A DNA stretch of 63,639 nt, from positions 1 through 63,639 of the forward strand of contig NZ_JAFIQY010000048.1 of the NCBI RefSeq assembly GCF_022271435.1. The letters are read 5' to 3'. Source of the DNA: Streptomyces monomycini. Lineage in GTDB: Bacteria > Actinomycetota > Actinomycetes > Streptomycetales > Streptomycetaceae. Of this stretch, positions 53,996-63,521 are shown piece by piece. The translations under genes and the position numbers were made by a program. How positions within the stretch are numbered: position 1 is the first letter of the stretch; every line of letters begins with the position of its first letter. The notes beneath the pieces were generated by a model. That model worked only from the letters and a program-made list of their open reading frames with translations, was not told the origin of the DNA and did not search any database.

Positions 53996-55327
53996 ATGAC
54001 TCAGCGCTCCCGTACCAAGTGGCGCGAAGCCGCCGGGCGCGGCGGCCACGCCCCTCCTCATGGGCCGACCAAGGCCAAGAAGTGGGGCATTGGAGTCGGT
54101 CTCGTTGCCGCCGTCACCACGGCCGGGCTGGCCGTCAGCGTCATCTCCGGCGGTTCCCCGCACTCCCCGGGGTCAGCGTCTGCCTCCCCGTCCACCACCG
54201 ATCACGCAGAGGGCGGCCAGCCCAAGGGCAAGCGGACCCTCGATGGCGTCCCCGTCGGCTACTCCCGCACCGAGGCCGGCGCGAAGGCAGCCGCCAGCAA
54301 TTTCGCGACGGTCCGCGGTAGCGCGGCCTTCCTGACGAACCCGACCGCGCGGCAGCGGGCCACCGCTGCGATGAGTACCGCCGAGGTGAAACGGCCGGCC
54401 GGGGAAGAAGCGAACCAGGCCGCCGCCCAAGCGGCGAAGGACCTGCGGGGCGACTCCAAGAAGGTGGTCGGCAAGGACGTGATCGCCCGTACAGGGGTCT
54501 TCTCGGCTCATACTCTGGCCTTCAATATCCACAACGCGACGATCCGACTGTGGACAACCACGGTCCGTGGCAACACAGCGGGTAACTCCCCGCCCCACGC
54601 AGCGTTTCGGTCTGTGACGGTCAACCTCGTCTGGGATGCAGGCGACTGGAAGGCGGCCAGCTTTTCCACAGGCCGCGGCCTGGTCGCACCGCTCTCCAGC
54701 CAGCAGGCCACCAACACCGCCAACGACTTCGCCCAGTATGTTCCCGGCGAAGCCGCCGACCCGGTTCTCAGCGGCGCTACGAACGACGGCGTCCCGGGCC
54801 CCTACACGCATGACGAGGCCGGGGCCCGTGCAGCCGCCGCCAACGCCGCGATGGTGCAGGGTGACCCGCGGTTCTTCACTGATGCCGACTGGCGGCACCG
54901 GATGCTCCGCGGGATGACCGCACCGCGCACGTTGAAGGCCGTCACGCACGATGCGGACTCCACCGCGCAGCTCGTCATGGAGAACCGCCAAATCGGCGGG
55001 GACGGCCGCACCGTAGACGGCGGGCGGCTTGTGACCCGGACCGCTGTGCTGGCGGCACGCACCCTGACGCACACCTCCCAAGCCGCGAGCGTCGAGATGT
55101 GGACCGCGTCCGTCGGCGGCATCGCCGGGAAAGACGAATCCCAGCATCCCCAGGTCGGGTTCCTTCGCATGACTGTCGATTTGGCCTGGGTCGACGGCAC
55201 GTGGAAGACGACCGCGGTATCTCCGGGGGAGCCCCTGGTCCCCTCGCCACCTGCCGCAGAACAGGCGTCTCCGGCCACGAGCTTCGCCGATATGGGAGGT
55301 GTCTCTGATGCGCCTTCGTTTGCGTGA
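53996..55327 (+). CDS. VirB8/TcpC-like transfer protein with duplicated NTF2-like domain
   Basis: 443 residues from ATG 53996. A basic cytoplasmic N-terminus and one membrane helix (about 33-56) precede two related outer domains: GYSRTEAGAKAAASNFATVR and PYTHDEAGARAAAANAAMVQ begin the copies, each ending in a WTTTV or WTAS strand and VNLVWDAGDWK or VDLAWVDGTWK. Paired NTF2-like domains on a single anchor are the form of TcpC and VirB8 proteins of Gram-positive type IV systems. Overlaps the next gene by 20 nt. Confidence 0.75.
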   Translation: MTQRSRTKWREAAGRGGHAPPHGPTKAKKWGIGVGLVAAVTTAGLAVSVISGGSPHSPGSASASPSTTDHAEGGQPKGKRTLDGVPVGYSRTEAGAKAAASNFATVRGSAAFLTNPTARQRATAAMSTAEVKRPAGEEANQAAAQAAKDLRGDSKKVVGKDVIARTGVFSAHTLAFNIHNATIRLWTTTVRGNTAGNSPPHAAFRSVTVNLVWDAGDWKAASFSTGRGLVAPLSSQQATNTANDFAQYVPGEAADPVLSGATNDGVPGPYTHDEAGARAAAANAAMVQGDPRFFTDADWRHRMLRGMTAPRTLKAVTHDADSTAQLVMENRQIGGDGRTVDGGRLVTRTAVLAARTLTHTSQAASVEMWTASVGGIAGKDESQHPQVGFLRMTVDLAWVDGTWKTTAVSPGEPLVPSPPAAEQASPATSFADMGGVSDAPSFA

Positions 55328-56990
55328 CGACGCCCCTGGCCTCGTCACCTTCGACCGCTCCGGCCCGAGGAAGAGCTTGGGGCGCCGGCTGCACACCATC
55401 CTGTGGGTCAACGTCACCCTCGGGTTCCTCTTCGTGCCCTCGGCGGTCGCCAATCCCTTCTGCTACATCCCGATGGTGTGTGAGGCCAAGGCCGCCGTCG
55501 ACTTCGTCTCCGACCCCCTGGGCTTCCTGCTCCAGAAGATCACTGAAGCGAATCTGTGGTTCCTGCGGAAGATGCTGGAGTTGATCGAGAACACGTCGAA
55601 GATCGACCTGACGTCGCCGGGCTTCCTGAAGCAGTACGCGATCATCTTCGCGGCGAGCACGCTGATCACGGCGGCGCTGTGGCTCATCGCTGTCGCGAAG
55701 CGGGCAGCGCGCGGCGTCTCGGTGACCACGGCGGTATCAGAGGCAGTCGGCTTCCTCGTCCTTCAGTTCGTCGTCAACGCTTTGGCGCCCGGCACCGTCG
55801 CGTTGCTGATCAAGGCCATCGACGAGGTAACGGCGATCTTCGAGCCGTATGCGACCGACAACTTCAAACCGTTCCTCGCCACCATGCTCAAGGTCATGGC
55901 GGCCAACCCCCACGACGGGGTGTTCCAGCTCATCGTCGTCAACCTGATCATGCTGTTCGGCGCCCTGCTGATGTGGGTGGAGCTGCTGATCCGCAGTGCA
56001 GCGATCTACGTGGGCGTTGCCCTCGGGCCCGTGGTCAACGCGGGCCTGGTGGACCGGGACCTGTGGGGCAAGAGCAAGAAGTGGGTCGGCGCGCTGTTCG
56101 CACTCGGCATCAGCAAACCGGTCCTATTCGCCCTGCTCGGCCTGGGCGGGGCCATCCTCAGCGACGCCTCGGGAGGCATGAGCGATGCCGTCTCGAAGAT
56201 CCTGGTCGGCGCACTGATCCTGCTGCTGGCCGTCTTCGCCTCGGCGACCATCTACAAGTGGGTTCCGGCCTTCGGCGATGAGATGGCACAGATTCACCAC
56301 GACCGTAAGGCAGCCAGCTCCGCGGGGCCTGCTTCCGCAGTGGACGGTCCCGCTCAGCACGCCAACCGGGCGATGTCGACGCACGTCCAGGACTCGCTGG
56401 TCGGTGGCGGCAAGTCCTCCGGCGGCGGGGGAGCGGCCCGCGCCGCCAGCGGGAAGGCCGCGGACTCCTCGACAGTCGGCAGCCAGGCCGGAACGGCCAG
56501 CGCGAAGGCAGCGGCCGGCTCGGGCGCCGCAGGAGGCGGAGCAGCTGCCGGTGGCGGAGCAGCTGCCGCTGGTGGACCGGTCGGTGTTGCGGCGGCGGCT
56601 GCGAAGGCCGGTGTCGATGTGACGAAGAACCGTGCCGCCAGTTCCCCAGGCGCGCAGGGCCTCGACGCGGCGTCCGGTGGTGCGGGTGCCTCCCAGGGTG
56701 ACGGCCCCGGTACCGAAGGCGCCGGCGCACCTGCGGCGGCGCGCTCCCGCGGTGCGATGTCCGACCCGGTCGTCAGCCGGGGGCCGTCTCCCACGCCAAC
56801 GCAGGCCCCGCCGCCCCCGTCACCGAGCACGGGCACCGCCTCCGCCTCACCCGCGAGTACGGGCGCTCCCCCGGCGTCCACCTCCGGCACCGCCTCCGGC
56901 GCCGGTCCCTCCACGATTCCCACGCCACCGTCGCAGTCGTCCGGTGGCCCGGCGGGCTCCCCGAAGCCCGCCTCCGGCAAGGACCAGTGA
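55308..56990 (+). CDS. VirB6/TrbL-like polytopic membrane protein
   Basis: 560 residues from ATG 55308 with GGGAGG upstream. A signal-like N-terminal helix is followed by about six membrane helices (for example FLKQYAIIFAASTLITAALW and LLMWVELLIRSAAIYVGVAL). ALGPVVNAGLVDRDLWGKSKKW is a conserved loop of actinobacterial VirB6 homologues. The C-terminal 200 residues are a disordered Ala/Gly/Ser/Pro tail. It should form the inner-membrane channel core. Confidence 0.85.
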   Translation: MRLRLRDDAPGLVTFDRSGPRKSLGRRLHTILWVNVTLGFLFVPSAVANPFCYIPMVCEAKAAVDFVSDPLGFLLQKITEANLWFLRKMLELIENTSKIDLTSPGFLKQYAIIFAASTLITAALWLIAVAKRAARGVSVTTAVSEAVGFLVLQFVVNALAPGTVALLIKAIDEVTAIFEPYATDNFKPFLATMLKVMAANPHDGVFQLIVVNLIMLFGALLMWVELLIRSAAIYVGVALGPVVNAGLVDRDLWGKSKKWVGALFALGISKPVLFALLGLGGAILSDASGGMSDAVSKILVGALILLLAVFASATIYKWVPAFGDEMAQIHHDRKAASSAGPASAVDGPAQHANRAMSTHVQDSLVGGGKSSGGGGAARAASGKAADSSTVGSQAGTASAKAAAGSGAAGGGAAAGGGAAAAGGPVGVAAAAAKAGVDVTKNRAASSPGAQGLDAASGGAGASQGDGPGTEGAGAPAAARSRGAMSDPVVSRGPSPTPTQAPPPPSPSTGTASASPASTGAPPASTSGTASGAGPSTIPTPPSQSSGGPAGSPKPASGKDQ

Positions 56991-56995
56991 TCCCT

Positions 56996-58522
56996 ATGTC
57001 TTCTCGTACCTATCAGTTCGGCAAGCACCGGCCCACGGGGCTTGTCGGCCGCCGTGACCTGGGCGAACAGGTCGTCCTGGCGGGCGGCGCTGCCGCGGGC
57101 CTCATCTGCGGGTTCACTCTGCAGAGCGTTCCGGTGGCGGCCGGGCTGGGCCTGGTCGTTCCAATCGTCCTGGCGGTCCTGGTCGTCTACGCGCCGTACC
57201 GGCCCAAGGGCACAATGCACCGACGCACGCTCTACCGCTGGTGGCGCATCAAGAGGTACCACCGCAAGGCGCTGCAACGGACCGGCGGCGTGTGGGTGTC
57301 CCCGGCTGTCGAGGCCGGAGTCCGAGCGGACGGCACCCCTCCCGATGCGGCGCTCACCGAACCGGAAGGCGTAGCCGGGATGACGTGGATGCCGGTGACC
57401 GTACGCGGCCAGCAAGCTGTCGTGGTCCTCCAGCCGGAGTCCCGCTGCGTCACCGCGACGCTGGAGGTGGCCTCTCCCGGGCTCGGCGGCAAGGAGGTCG
57501 GCGAACAGATCGTGGCCCTGGAGCGGTGGGGCGAGCTGCTCGATGCCTTCGGCAACACGGAGGAACACCCGGTCAAGCGCATCCAGGTACTGGCCAGGCA
57601 GTTGAAGTCCGATCCGCAAGCGCACCAGCGGTTCATCAAACAGCGCGACGAGTCGCGGGCGACCGCATCGGCGCCGCAGTGGCTGCGCGAGTCGTACGAC
57701 ACGCTGGCCAACGCCGTCTCCACCTCCGCGGAGGAGCACCGTTACTACATCACCGCGCACGCGAAGTTCACGCGCGACCTGGCGGCCGACGGTGCCGCCC
57801 GGGGAACCGGTGACGAAGGCGTGGCCGCGGCCATGGCCGCCTACATGGAAGAGCTGTGGGCGCGCTGCGAGGACGCGGACCTGTCGGTCATCGCACCCCT
57901 GGACGAGGGGCGGCTGACGGCCTTGGTCCGTAACAGCTACGACCCGGACCACCCCATCTGGGACACCGGGCTGCCGCAGGCCCACGCCTTCCCCCGCAAC
58001 GTGGACGTCCGGACCGGCGATCACGTGGCCACGCGCGCCGCCGGATCGACCGAGACGTGGTGCCACGCGACCGCCGCCGTCGTCGCATGGCCCACCACCC
58101 CGGTAGGCCCCGACTTCCTCTCCCCCTTGCTGATCGGCATGCCTGACGTCATCCGCACCGTGGCGATCACCCAGGACCTGGAGCCCAACGACAAGGCCGT
58201 CGAGCGGATGCTGAGCGAGGACACGAACAACCAGGCGGAGATGCACCGGGACCGCCAGCGCGGGAAGAACATCGACCCCAGGGACCTGATCGCCGCCAAC
58301 GCCACAGGCTCCCGCGGTATGGCGCTCGCCGCCTCCGGGGCCGCCGGGTCCGCGGTCGTCGGCTACATCACCGTCTCATCGCGCAGCCCGGAGGAGCTGG
58401 AGCGCGTCAAGCGCACCACCGCTTCGCGCGCCCGCAACGCGCACCTGCGCATCGAGTGGCTGGACCTGGAGCACGCCCGGGCGATCGCCACCACGCTCCC
58501 CTTCGCCGGAGGCATCAAGTGA
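56996..58522 (+). CDS. SCO6880-like protein (VirB3/PrgI plus VirB4 N-terminal part)
   Basis: 508 residues from ATG 56996 (a GTG at 56987 overlaps the previous stop). Two membrane helices at about 30-65 match the PrgI/VirB3-like start. The soluble part (TAHAKFTRDLAADGAARGTG; VIAPLDEGRLTALVRNSYDP; RNAHLRIEWLDLEHARAIAT) resembles the N-terminal domain of VirB4 ATPases, but there is no Walker motif. The ATPase half is the next gene, so the VirB4 function is split over two coupled proteins. Confidence 0.85.
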   Translation: MSSRTYQFGKHRPTGLVGRRDLGEQVVLAGGAAAGLICGFTLQSVPVAAGLGLVVPIVLAVLVVYAPYRPKGTMHRRTLYRWWRIKRYHRKALQRTGGVWVSPAVEAGVRADGTPPDAALTEPEGVAGMTWMPVTVRGQQAVVVLQPESRCVTATLEVASPGLGGKEVGEQIVALERWGELLDAFGNTEEHPVKRIQVLARQLKSDPQAHQRFIKQRDESRATASAPQWLRESYDTLANAVSTSAEEHRYYITAHAKFTRDLAADGAARGTGDEGVAAAMAAYMEELWARCEDADLSVIAPLDEGRLTALVRNSYDPDHPIWDTGLPQAHAFPRNVDVRTGDHVATRAAGSTETWCHATAAVVAWPTTPVGPDFLSPLLIGMPDVIRTVAITQDLEPNDKAVERMLSEDTNNQAEMHRDRQRGKNIDPRDLIAANATGSRGMALAASGAAGSAVVGYITVSSRSPEELERVKRTTASRARNAHLRIEWLDLEHARAIATTLPFAGGIK

Positions 58523-59955
58523 CTGACCTGCTCGACCTCGCACCCCTGACCCCCCTGCACCAGACGGTGCGTCGTCCGCTCTACACGGAGACCAACACCA
58601 GCCAGGCTCTCTACCTCCCGATCGCCCCGCCGACCCTCGGCACCGCCGGGGCGGTCATCGGCCGGGAGCTCTACTCCGGGAAGGCATTCATCTACTGCCC
58701 CTTCTCGGCCTTCGGTGACGGCCTGCCTGGCGGCAACATGATCGTCATGGGGGACACGGGCCGTGGAAAGAGCGCTCTGACCAAGACGTACACCGCGCGC
58801 CAGATCCGGCTGGGCCGGAAGGTGGTCGTGCTCGACACGAAGGAGCAGAAGGAACGGGAAGAGGGCGAGTGGGCCGCGCTGGGCCGGTCCCTGACCGGCC
58901 ACGCACCCGTGAAGTTCGCCCCAGGGGGCGGTCGGGGTTCCTCGTGCATCAATCCCATGGATCCGGCGATCGCAGGAAAGCGTCAGGTCGAACTGGTCCG
59001 CACCATCGTGGAACTGGGGCTGGGCAGGAAGTTGGACGAGTTCGCCGGATCTGCTCTGCGCATCGCGATCCGCCGGGCCCACCATCGCGCCGGTGAGGAA
59101 GGCCGGCCACCCGTCCTGGCGGATGTTGCAGCGGCGCTGCGGGCTCCGGAGGAGACCGACGCACAGGCCAAGCAGCGCACCGGTGACGAGCTGCTGGCCG
59201 ATGGCCTGGAGGCGTCCTACGTGTTGGACCGGCTGTGCGGCAGCGATCAGGACAGCACGGGCGACTTGATCGGAATGCTGGACGGGCCCACCAGCCTGAG
59301 CATCGACCTGGACGCCGACATGGTGGTCTTCGACCTGACCAAGGTGCCGTCCGGTGGTGTCGCCATGACCATCTTGGTCGCGGTGATCTCGGTCTTCCTG
59401 GAAGAGGTGTGGTTGCGTCCCCTGTGTGAGTGCGGCACCGAGCCCACGCAGCACGAGCGGGTCACCGTCGATGCTTCCTCCGGTGCCTGGGAACTGGGCG
59501 CCAATGCCTCAACCGGCTGCCGCCGGTACACGCAGCGCAAGAGGATTTTGGTGTGCGAGGAGGCATGGCACATTCTCGGCACGCCACAGCTCGCGAGCTT
59601 GCTTGAGAAATTTCTCAAGTTCGCTCGTGGTTACGGGCTTTCGTGCATTTTCATCGTCCACCATTTGTCGGACATCGATGACTCTGCGGAAACGCAGGCG
59701 GCCCTGAAGATGGCGGACACGATCATCATCTACTCGATGAAGAAGTCCGAGGCAGAAGACACTGTCGCCAGGCTCGGCCTTCCCGCGTGGACAGCGGAGC
59801 ACATCATGCGGCTACGCAGGGGCGTCGCCCTGTGGAAGGTCGGCGAGGTCATCTATCCCGGCGTTCAGCACCTGCTGACCGAGACAGAGCAGCACCTGTG
59901 TTTCTCCTCGGGCTCGATGACCGATCTCTCCTCGGCCGCTCCGGACACGGAATGA
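58519..59955 (+). CDS. VirB4-like ATPase (C-terminal motor half)
   Basis: 478 residues from a GTG overlapping the previous stop by 4 nt. Walker A is MGDTGRGKSAL (residues 77-87), Walker B with the VirB4 signature is RILVCEEAWHIL, followed by GYGLSCIFIVHHLSDI. The C-terminal lid is LPAWTAEHIMRLRRGVALWK. It powers assembly and substrate transport of the type IV apparatus at the inner membrane. Confidence 0.9.
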   Translation: MTDLLDLAPLTPLHQTVRRPLYTETNTSQALYLPIAPPTLGTAGAVIGRELYSGKAFIYCPFSAFGDGLPGGNMIVMGDTGRGKSALTKTYTARQIRLGRKVVVLDTKEQKEREEGEWAALGRSLTGHAPVKFAPGGGRGSSCINPMDPAIAGKRQVELVRTIVELGLGRKLDEFAGSALRIAIRRAHHRAGEEGRPPVLADVAAALRAPEETDAQAKQRTGDELLADGLEASYVLDRLCGSDQDSTGDLIGMLDGPTSLSIDLDADMVVFDLTKVPSGGVAMTILVAVISVFLEEVWLRPLCECGTEPTQHERVTVDASSGAWELGANASTGCRRYTQRKRILVCEEAWHILGTPQLASLLEKFLKFARGYGLSCIFIVHHLSDIDDSAETQAALKMADTIIIYSMKKSEAEDTVARLGLPAWTAEHIMRLRRGVALWKVGEVIYPGVQHLLTETEQHLCFSSGSMTDLSSAAPDTE

Positions 59956-60004
59956 AGCACTATCCGCCCTTCATCCCCTGCCCGATGTCCCGCTGGAGTT
60001 TGCC

Positions 60005-60334
60005 ATGAGTGTCGTTTCCCTTGACCACCGCCACAACGCCGCTTCCCCCACCGCACGATCCGCACGCGCGGAGATCGATGCCCTGCATGAAGAATTTCTC
60101 GAAATGGCGAAGCGGGCGGCCCACCTGGCTCAGGCCCTGGACCGCAATGGCTCCCACGCGGCCGGCGGCCGGGCGCGGGCCGCCGTGCAGCACGTCTGGC
60201 GCGGCGCAGAAGAACTGCACGCCGCCTTCCACACGTCCCCGCCCCGCGCCGCGGGCCCGGCCGCCCCGCTCGCCCGGCTGTGCGCGCGCCGGATGCGCTA
60301 CCTGGCAGCGCGAGCTGCCCGGAAGGCCGCTTGA
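60005..60334 (+). CDS. Small helical protein of the transfer operon
   Basis: 109 residues from ATG 60005. Mostly helical and Arg/Ala-rich (EIDALHEEFLEMAKRAAHLA; AVQHVWRGAEELHAAF). No membrane segment. Its stop overlaps the next ATG. No family known. Confidence 0.65.
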   Translation: MSVVSLDHRHNAASPTARSARAEIDALHEEFLEMAKRAAHLAQALDRNGSHAAGGRARAAVQHVWRGAEELHAAFHTSPPRAAGPAAPLARLCARRMRYLAARAARKAA

Positions 60335-60603
60335 TGGATCTCTTCCCCAGTGGACTGTCGCTTCCCCTGTACGGCCTCACCGTCGTTTTCGGCGTCGTTC
60401 TCCTCTCCCTGTCGATCTCCTCAAGCCGCAGCCGCCGCAATGCGGGGTTCGCTGCCAAGAGCCAGCTCAAGCGCCATCTCTCGGCGAAGTCCGTCGTCAA
60501 GGCGACCGAAGTCCGCCCCTCGCTCACCCGCGATGCGCTCCCGGCCTCACGCCCTGTCGGGGCGGTGAACCTGTCCAAGCAGACGCCCCACGACGAGTCC
60601 TGA
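60334..60603 (+). CDS. Small single-helix membrane protein of the transfer operon
   Basis: 89 residues from ATG 60334, overlapping the previous stop. One membrane helix (LPLYGLTVVFGVVLLSLSIS) and a basic cytoplasmic tail (SRSRRNAGFAAKSQLKRHLS). Located just before the coupling protein, which itself has no obvious membrane helix, so it may anchor that ATPase (inference). Confidence 0.7.
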   Translation: MDLFPSGLSLPLYGLTVVFGVVLLSLSISSSRSRRNAGFAAKSQLKRHLSAKSVVKATEVRPSLTRDALPASRPVGAVNLSKQTPHDES

Positions 60604-60642
60604 CCACCCCACTGACAGCTCCCCGTTCTTCGGAGTACCTCC

Positions 60643-62085
60643 ATGCGCCACCACCCCCACGACTTCGGCTATTCGCTGGGGACCTCCCGTCGCCCGAAGG
60701 GCGTTGACCTGTGGTCCAGAGCCGACAAGGCAACCCGGGTGATCGGCCCGATGGGGTCGGGCAAAACGCTGAGATTCTTCGCGCCCGTCATCCGCCAGTG
60801 GGTGGGTCCGGTCTTCGCCACCTCCACCAAGCCGGACCTGGTCGAGCTGACGTTGGACGCACGCCGTCTCGGTGACCGTCCCATCGCGGCGTTCGACCCG
60901 CAGGGCCTCGCCCCGTCCCTGCCGAAGTTGCGATGGTCCCCGATCACCGGAGCGACGGACACGGAAACTGCGATGGCCAGGGCCAAGGCCCTGGTCGCGG
61001 GCTCTCGCACCCCCGGGTCGGCCGCCCAGTCCTCCGAAGGCTCCGCCTTCTACAAAGGACAGGCGAGCAAAGTCCTGGCCGCCTTGCTGCACGCGGCCGC
61101 GCTCGACGGGGCGAGCCTTGATCAGTTCCTCCGGTGGGCACGAAAGCTCTCCGATCCGGCCCCGCTCGGCATCCTGAGCGCCCACCCCGGTGCGGGCGCC
61201 GGCTGGGGAGACATGCTCCTCAACGCCACCAGCGGCGACGAGCGCACCGTCGGCAACACCGCCGTCACCATCGACGCGGCGCTCGAACCCCTCGCGCACC
61301 AGACGGTCGTCGACGCTCTTACCGGCGGGGCCGACCAGCCCACGGACGTACAAGCCCTGCTCGAAGCCGGCGGCACCATCTACCTGCTCGGCAAGGACTC
61401 GGAGGTCAACTCGGTCGCTCCACTGACGACGGCCGTCACGGAAGACCTGCTCGACATCGCGGAAGCACACGCGATCGCCGCTCCGGCCGGACGGCTCGAT
61501 CCTCCCCTCCTGGCCGCGCTGGACGAGGCGCCCAACATCGCACCGATCCCCAGCCTGCGCCAGCGCGTCGCCGACGGACGCGGACGCGGCATCACCGTCA
61601 TCTACGGACTCCAGGGCTGGGCATCCGCCGTCGCCCGATTCGGCCCCGACACCGCGGCCGAGCTGGCCTCTTTCACCAACAACGTCGTCATCTTCGGCGG
61701 CGCCAAGGACCCGCAGTTCCTCCGCGACCAATCAGACCTCTGCGGTCAGGTCGAGCGCGTACGGACCACCAAGACCACCAACAGCGGTGATCGTGGAGGC
61801 GTGTCCACTGCTAAGCACCTGGCTCTTGAACCCGTCCTGCGGCCGGACGAGATCAAAGCGCTCGGCGAAGGGGAGGCCCTCGTCCTCGCCGACAACTTGC
61901 CCCCGGTGATCACTCACCTCGACGGCATGTGGAACTGGAAGTCCTGGCCGCAGATTCAGGAGGGGGTCCAGTTGCTGCGGGAGGCCAACGCAGCCGAACG
62001 GACTCGCCTGGCCGCCGTGCGGGAACGGCAGGCCGACGCCCACGCCGCCACCTGGGCCCGACGACAGGAAGCCACCGCAGCATGA
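60643..62085 (+). CDS. TraG/VirD4-type coupling ATPase
   Basis: 480 residues. Walker A is GPMGSGKT (35-42) and Walker B LLAALDEAPNI. SSEGSAFYKGQASKVLAALL and RGRGITVIYGLQGWASAVAR, with FTNNVVIFGGAKDPQFL, match the TraG/TraD-type coupling proteins of Gram-positive elements. No membrane helix is seen near the N-terminus, unlike standard VirD4. It brings DNA or a nucleoprotein to the channel. Confidence 0.88.
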   Translation: MRHHPHDFGYSLGTSRRPKGVDLWSRADKATRVIGPMGSGKTLRFFAPVIRQWVGPVFATSTKPDLVELTLDARRLGDRPIAAFDPQGLAPSLPKLRWSPITGATDTETAMARAKALVAGSRTPGSAAQSSEGSAFYKGQASKVLAALLHAAALDGASLDQFLRWARKLSDPAPLGILSAHPGAGAGWGDMLLNATSGDERTVGNTAVTIDAALEPLAHQTVVDALTGGADQPTDVQALLEAGGTIYLLGKDSEVNSVAPLTTAVTEDLLDIAEAHAIAAPAGRLDPPLLAALDEAPNIAPIPSLRQRVADGRGRGITVIYGLQGWASAVARFGPDTAAELASFTNNVVIFGGAKDPQFLRDQSDLCGQVERVRTTKTTNSGDRGGVSTAKHLALEPVLRPDEIKALGEGEALVLADNLPPVITHLDGMWNWKSWPQIQEGVQLLREANAAERTRLAAVRERQADAHAATWARRQEATAA

Positions 62086-62564
62086 GCACCACCAATCCCC
62101 TGGCCGCTTACCAGCCCTTTCCGGAGCTGCCGGCCGTCCTCGCCACCTACGTGGCGGGGAGAAGTGCCGAGGAGCCCTCGGCCGACGGGCCGCCGCCCTG
62201 GGACATCGGCGCCCTGCCGCCCGACCTGCTCGACTCGCTGAACGAGTGGCTCGACCCGGTCTGCCGGTGGCTGAACCGTACGTACGCCTGGCAGCCCCAG
62301 CACGTGATCCCTCCCTGCTGGCACCGCCACGAAGGGCTGGCCTACGAGGTAGCTGCCTTGGCCTTCGCCCGCACCGACGCCTACCAGGACGCGGGTGCGG
62401 CCGTGGTGTGGCACGAGCAGTGGGATCGCTTCCTGACCCGCATGAACATCGCTCTCGGCAAGGCCGGCGAGCAGTGCCGCGTCGGCCGCCATGAGGAGCG
62501 TCCCGCCCGCTTCCAGCTCGCCGCTTGGCCGACCTCAGAACCTGCAAATGGGGAGGCAGTCTGA
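62082..62564 (+). CDS. DUF4913-like protein
   Basis: 160 residues; the ATG overlaps the coupling protein stop. LNEWLDPVCRWLNRTYAWQP then PPCWHRHEGLAYEVAALAFA and VVWHEQWDRFLTRM fit the DUF4913 pattern (conserved Trp, Cys and His) found beside transfer ATPases on actinobacterial plasmids. A structural or relaxosome role is possible; unknown. Confidence 0.7.
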   Translation: MSTTNPLAAYQPFPELPAVLATYVAGRSAEEPSADGPPPWDIGALPPDLLDSLNEWLDPVCRWLNRTYAWQPQHVIPPCWHRHEGLAYEVAALAFARTDAYQDAGAAVVWHEQWDRFLTRMNIALGKAGEQCRVGRHEERPARFQLAAWPTSEPANGEAV

Positions 62565-62809
62565 TGGGGCGCAACCCGAATGTGGTCATCAAGCCGAGCC
62601 AAACCCACGGGGTCGTGGCGGTGAGCGGGTGGGAGCAGCTGGAGGCAAGGTCCTTGCTTCATCAGCTCGGTTGGGAGTGGGATGCACAGCACCACGCCAT
62701 GGTTCCTCCGCGCGGGTGGACCATGGAGGCAGATGCTGTGTACGCGATAGCCCTGCTTCAACACCACGGATTTGTTATCGCAGACCTGACTGATGTGCCT
62801 TTGGCATAA
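62564..62809 (+). CDS. Small hypothetical protein ending the visible transfer operon
   Basis: 81 residues from ATG 62564, overlapping the previous stop. HGVVAVSGWEQLEARSLLHQ then LGWEWDAQHHAMVPP looks like a compact alpha/beta fold with several Trp and His. No family recognised. Confidence 0.6.
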   Translation: MGRNPNVVIKPSQTHGVVAVSGWEQLEARSLLHQLGWEWDAQHHAMVPPRGWTMEADAVYAIALLQHHGFVIADLTDVPLA

Positions 62810-63521
62810 CAGCGCCCTCCGTGGTGAGCCCGGCATCGTGTCGGCACCGGATACAACAGGGTGCAGATTGGGCGGGTAACACAGGTTCAAGCCGTTGGAT
62901 CTCTCCTTCCTCTACGTGAACCATCGCTCCGATGGCAGGACTCTGGAGACCGAGCAGCGCGCGTGTCCGTGCCGTCTCAGGTAGGGCCGCCGTTGCCGCC
63001 CCGATGGTCAGGACGCGCACGTCCGCCCGTGGATCGCGGTAGAGGAACGTGCTGGTCTTCCGGAGGGTGAGGGGCATGGTGGCGACGATGTGGGTGATGA
63101 TCTTGCGGCGTCTCATCTGCACCTGGTCCACGGCGCCCCTGCGTCGTACCGGCAGACCGTCGGACAGGCCAGCGAACATGGCTTGTGCTGCTTCCTCGGG
63201 GGTCTGTCCGTCTAGGCCGTCGAACAAGGACCCGCCACGGGGATCTCGCCGGTGGGCCTACTTCACTCGCCAAGTGGCAACGGGACGACGTCTTCACCCA
63301 GCTCACCGGCCTGCTGCGGCGCCTGGTCCGCGAGGCCGAGGGCCATATCGCTGCGAACTGGCGTCGGCTCCCTTCGCTGAAGCGGTCCGTCAGCCGTCAC
63401 CACGCGATACGCCGTGCGCGGCTACGTCTTCTTCCTCTTCACCAAGCACACCGGGCGACACCCATGGGCCTACCGCACAACCTCCCGGGGCCGAGATAGT
63501 CGTCCGGCGCCAGCGGCGGGG
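62810..63521. other. Region without a clear gene
   Basis: About 700 bp. A minus-strand frame at 62775-63227 (150 codons) has partly plausible composition but runs into the preceding gene and matches nothing I know. The plus-strand frame at 63185-63499 is Arg/Leu-rich. It may hold decayed coding sequence; no intact gene is called. Confidence 0.4.

Noticed and set aside
62775..63227. Minus-strand frame of 150 codons
   Set aside because: Part looks protein-like, but it runs into the 62564-62809 gene and matches no family I know; kept only as a possible remnant.
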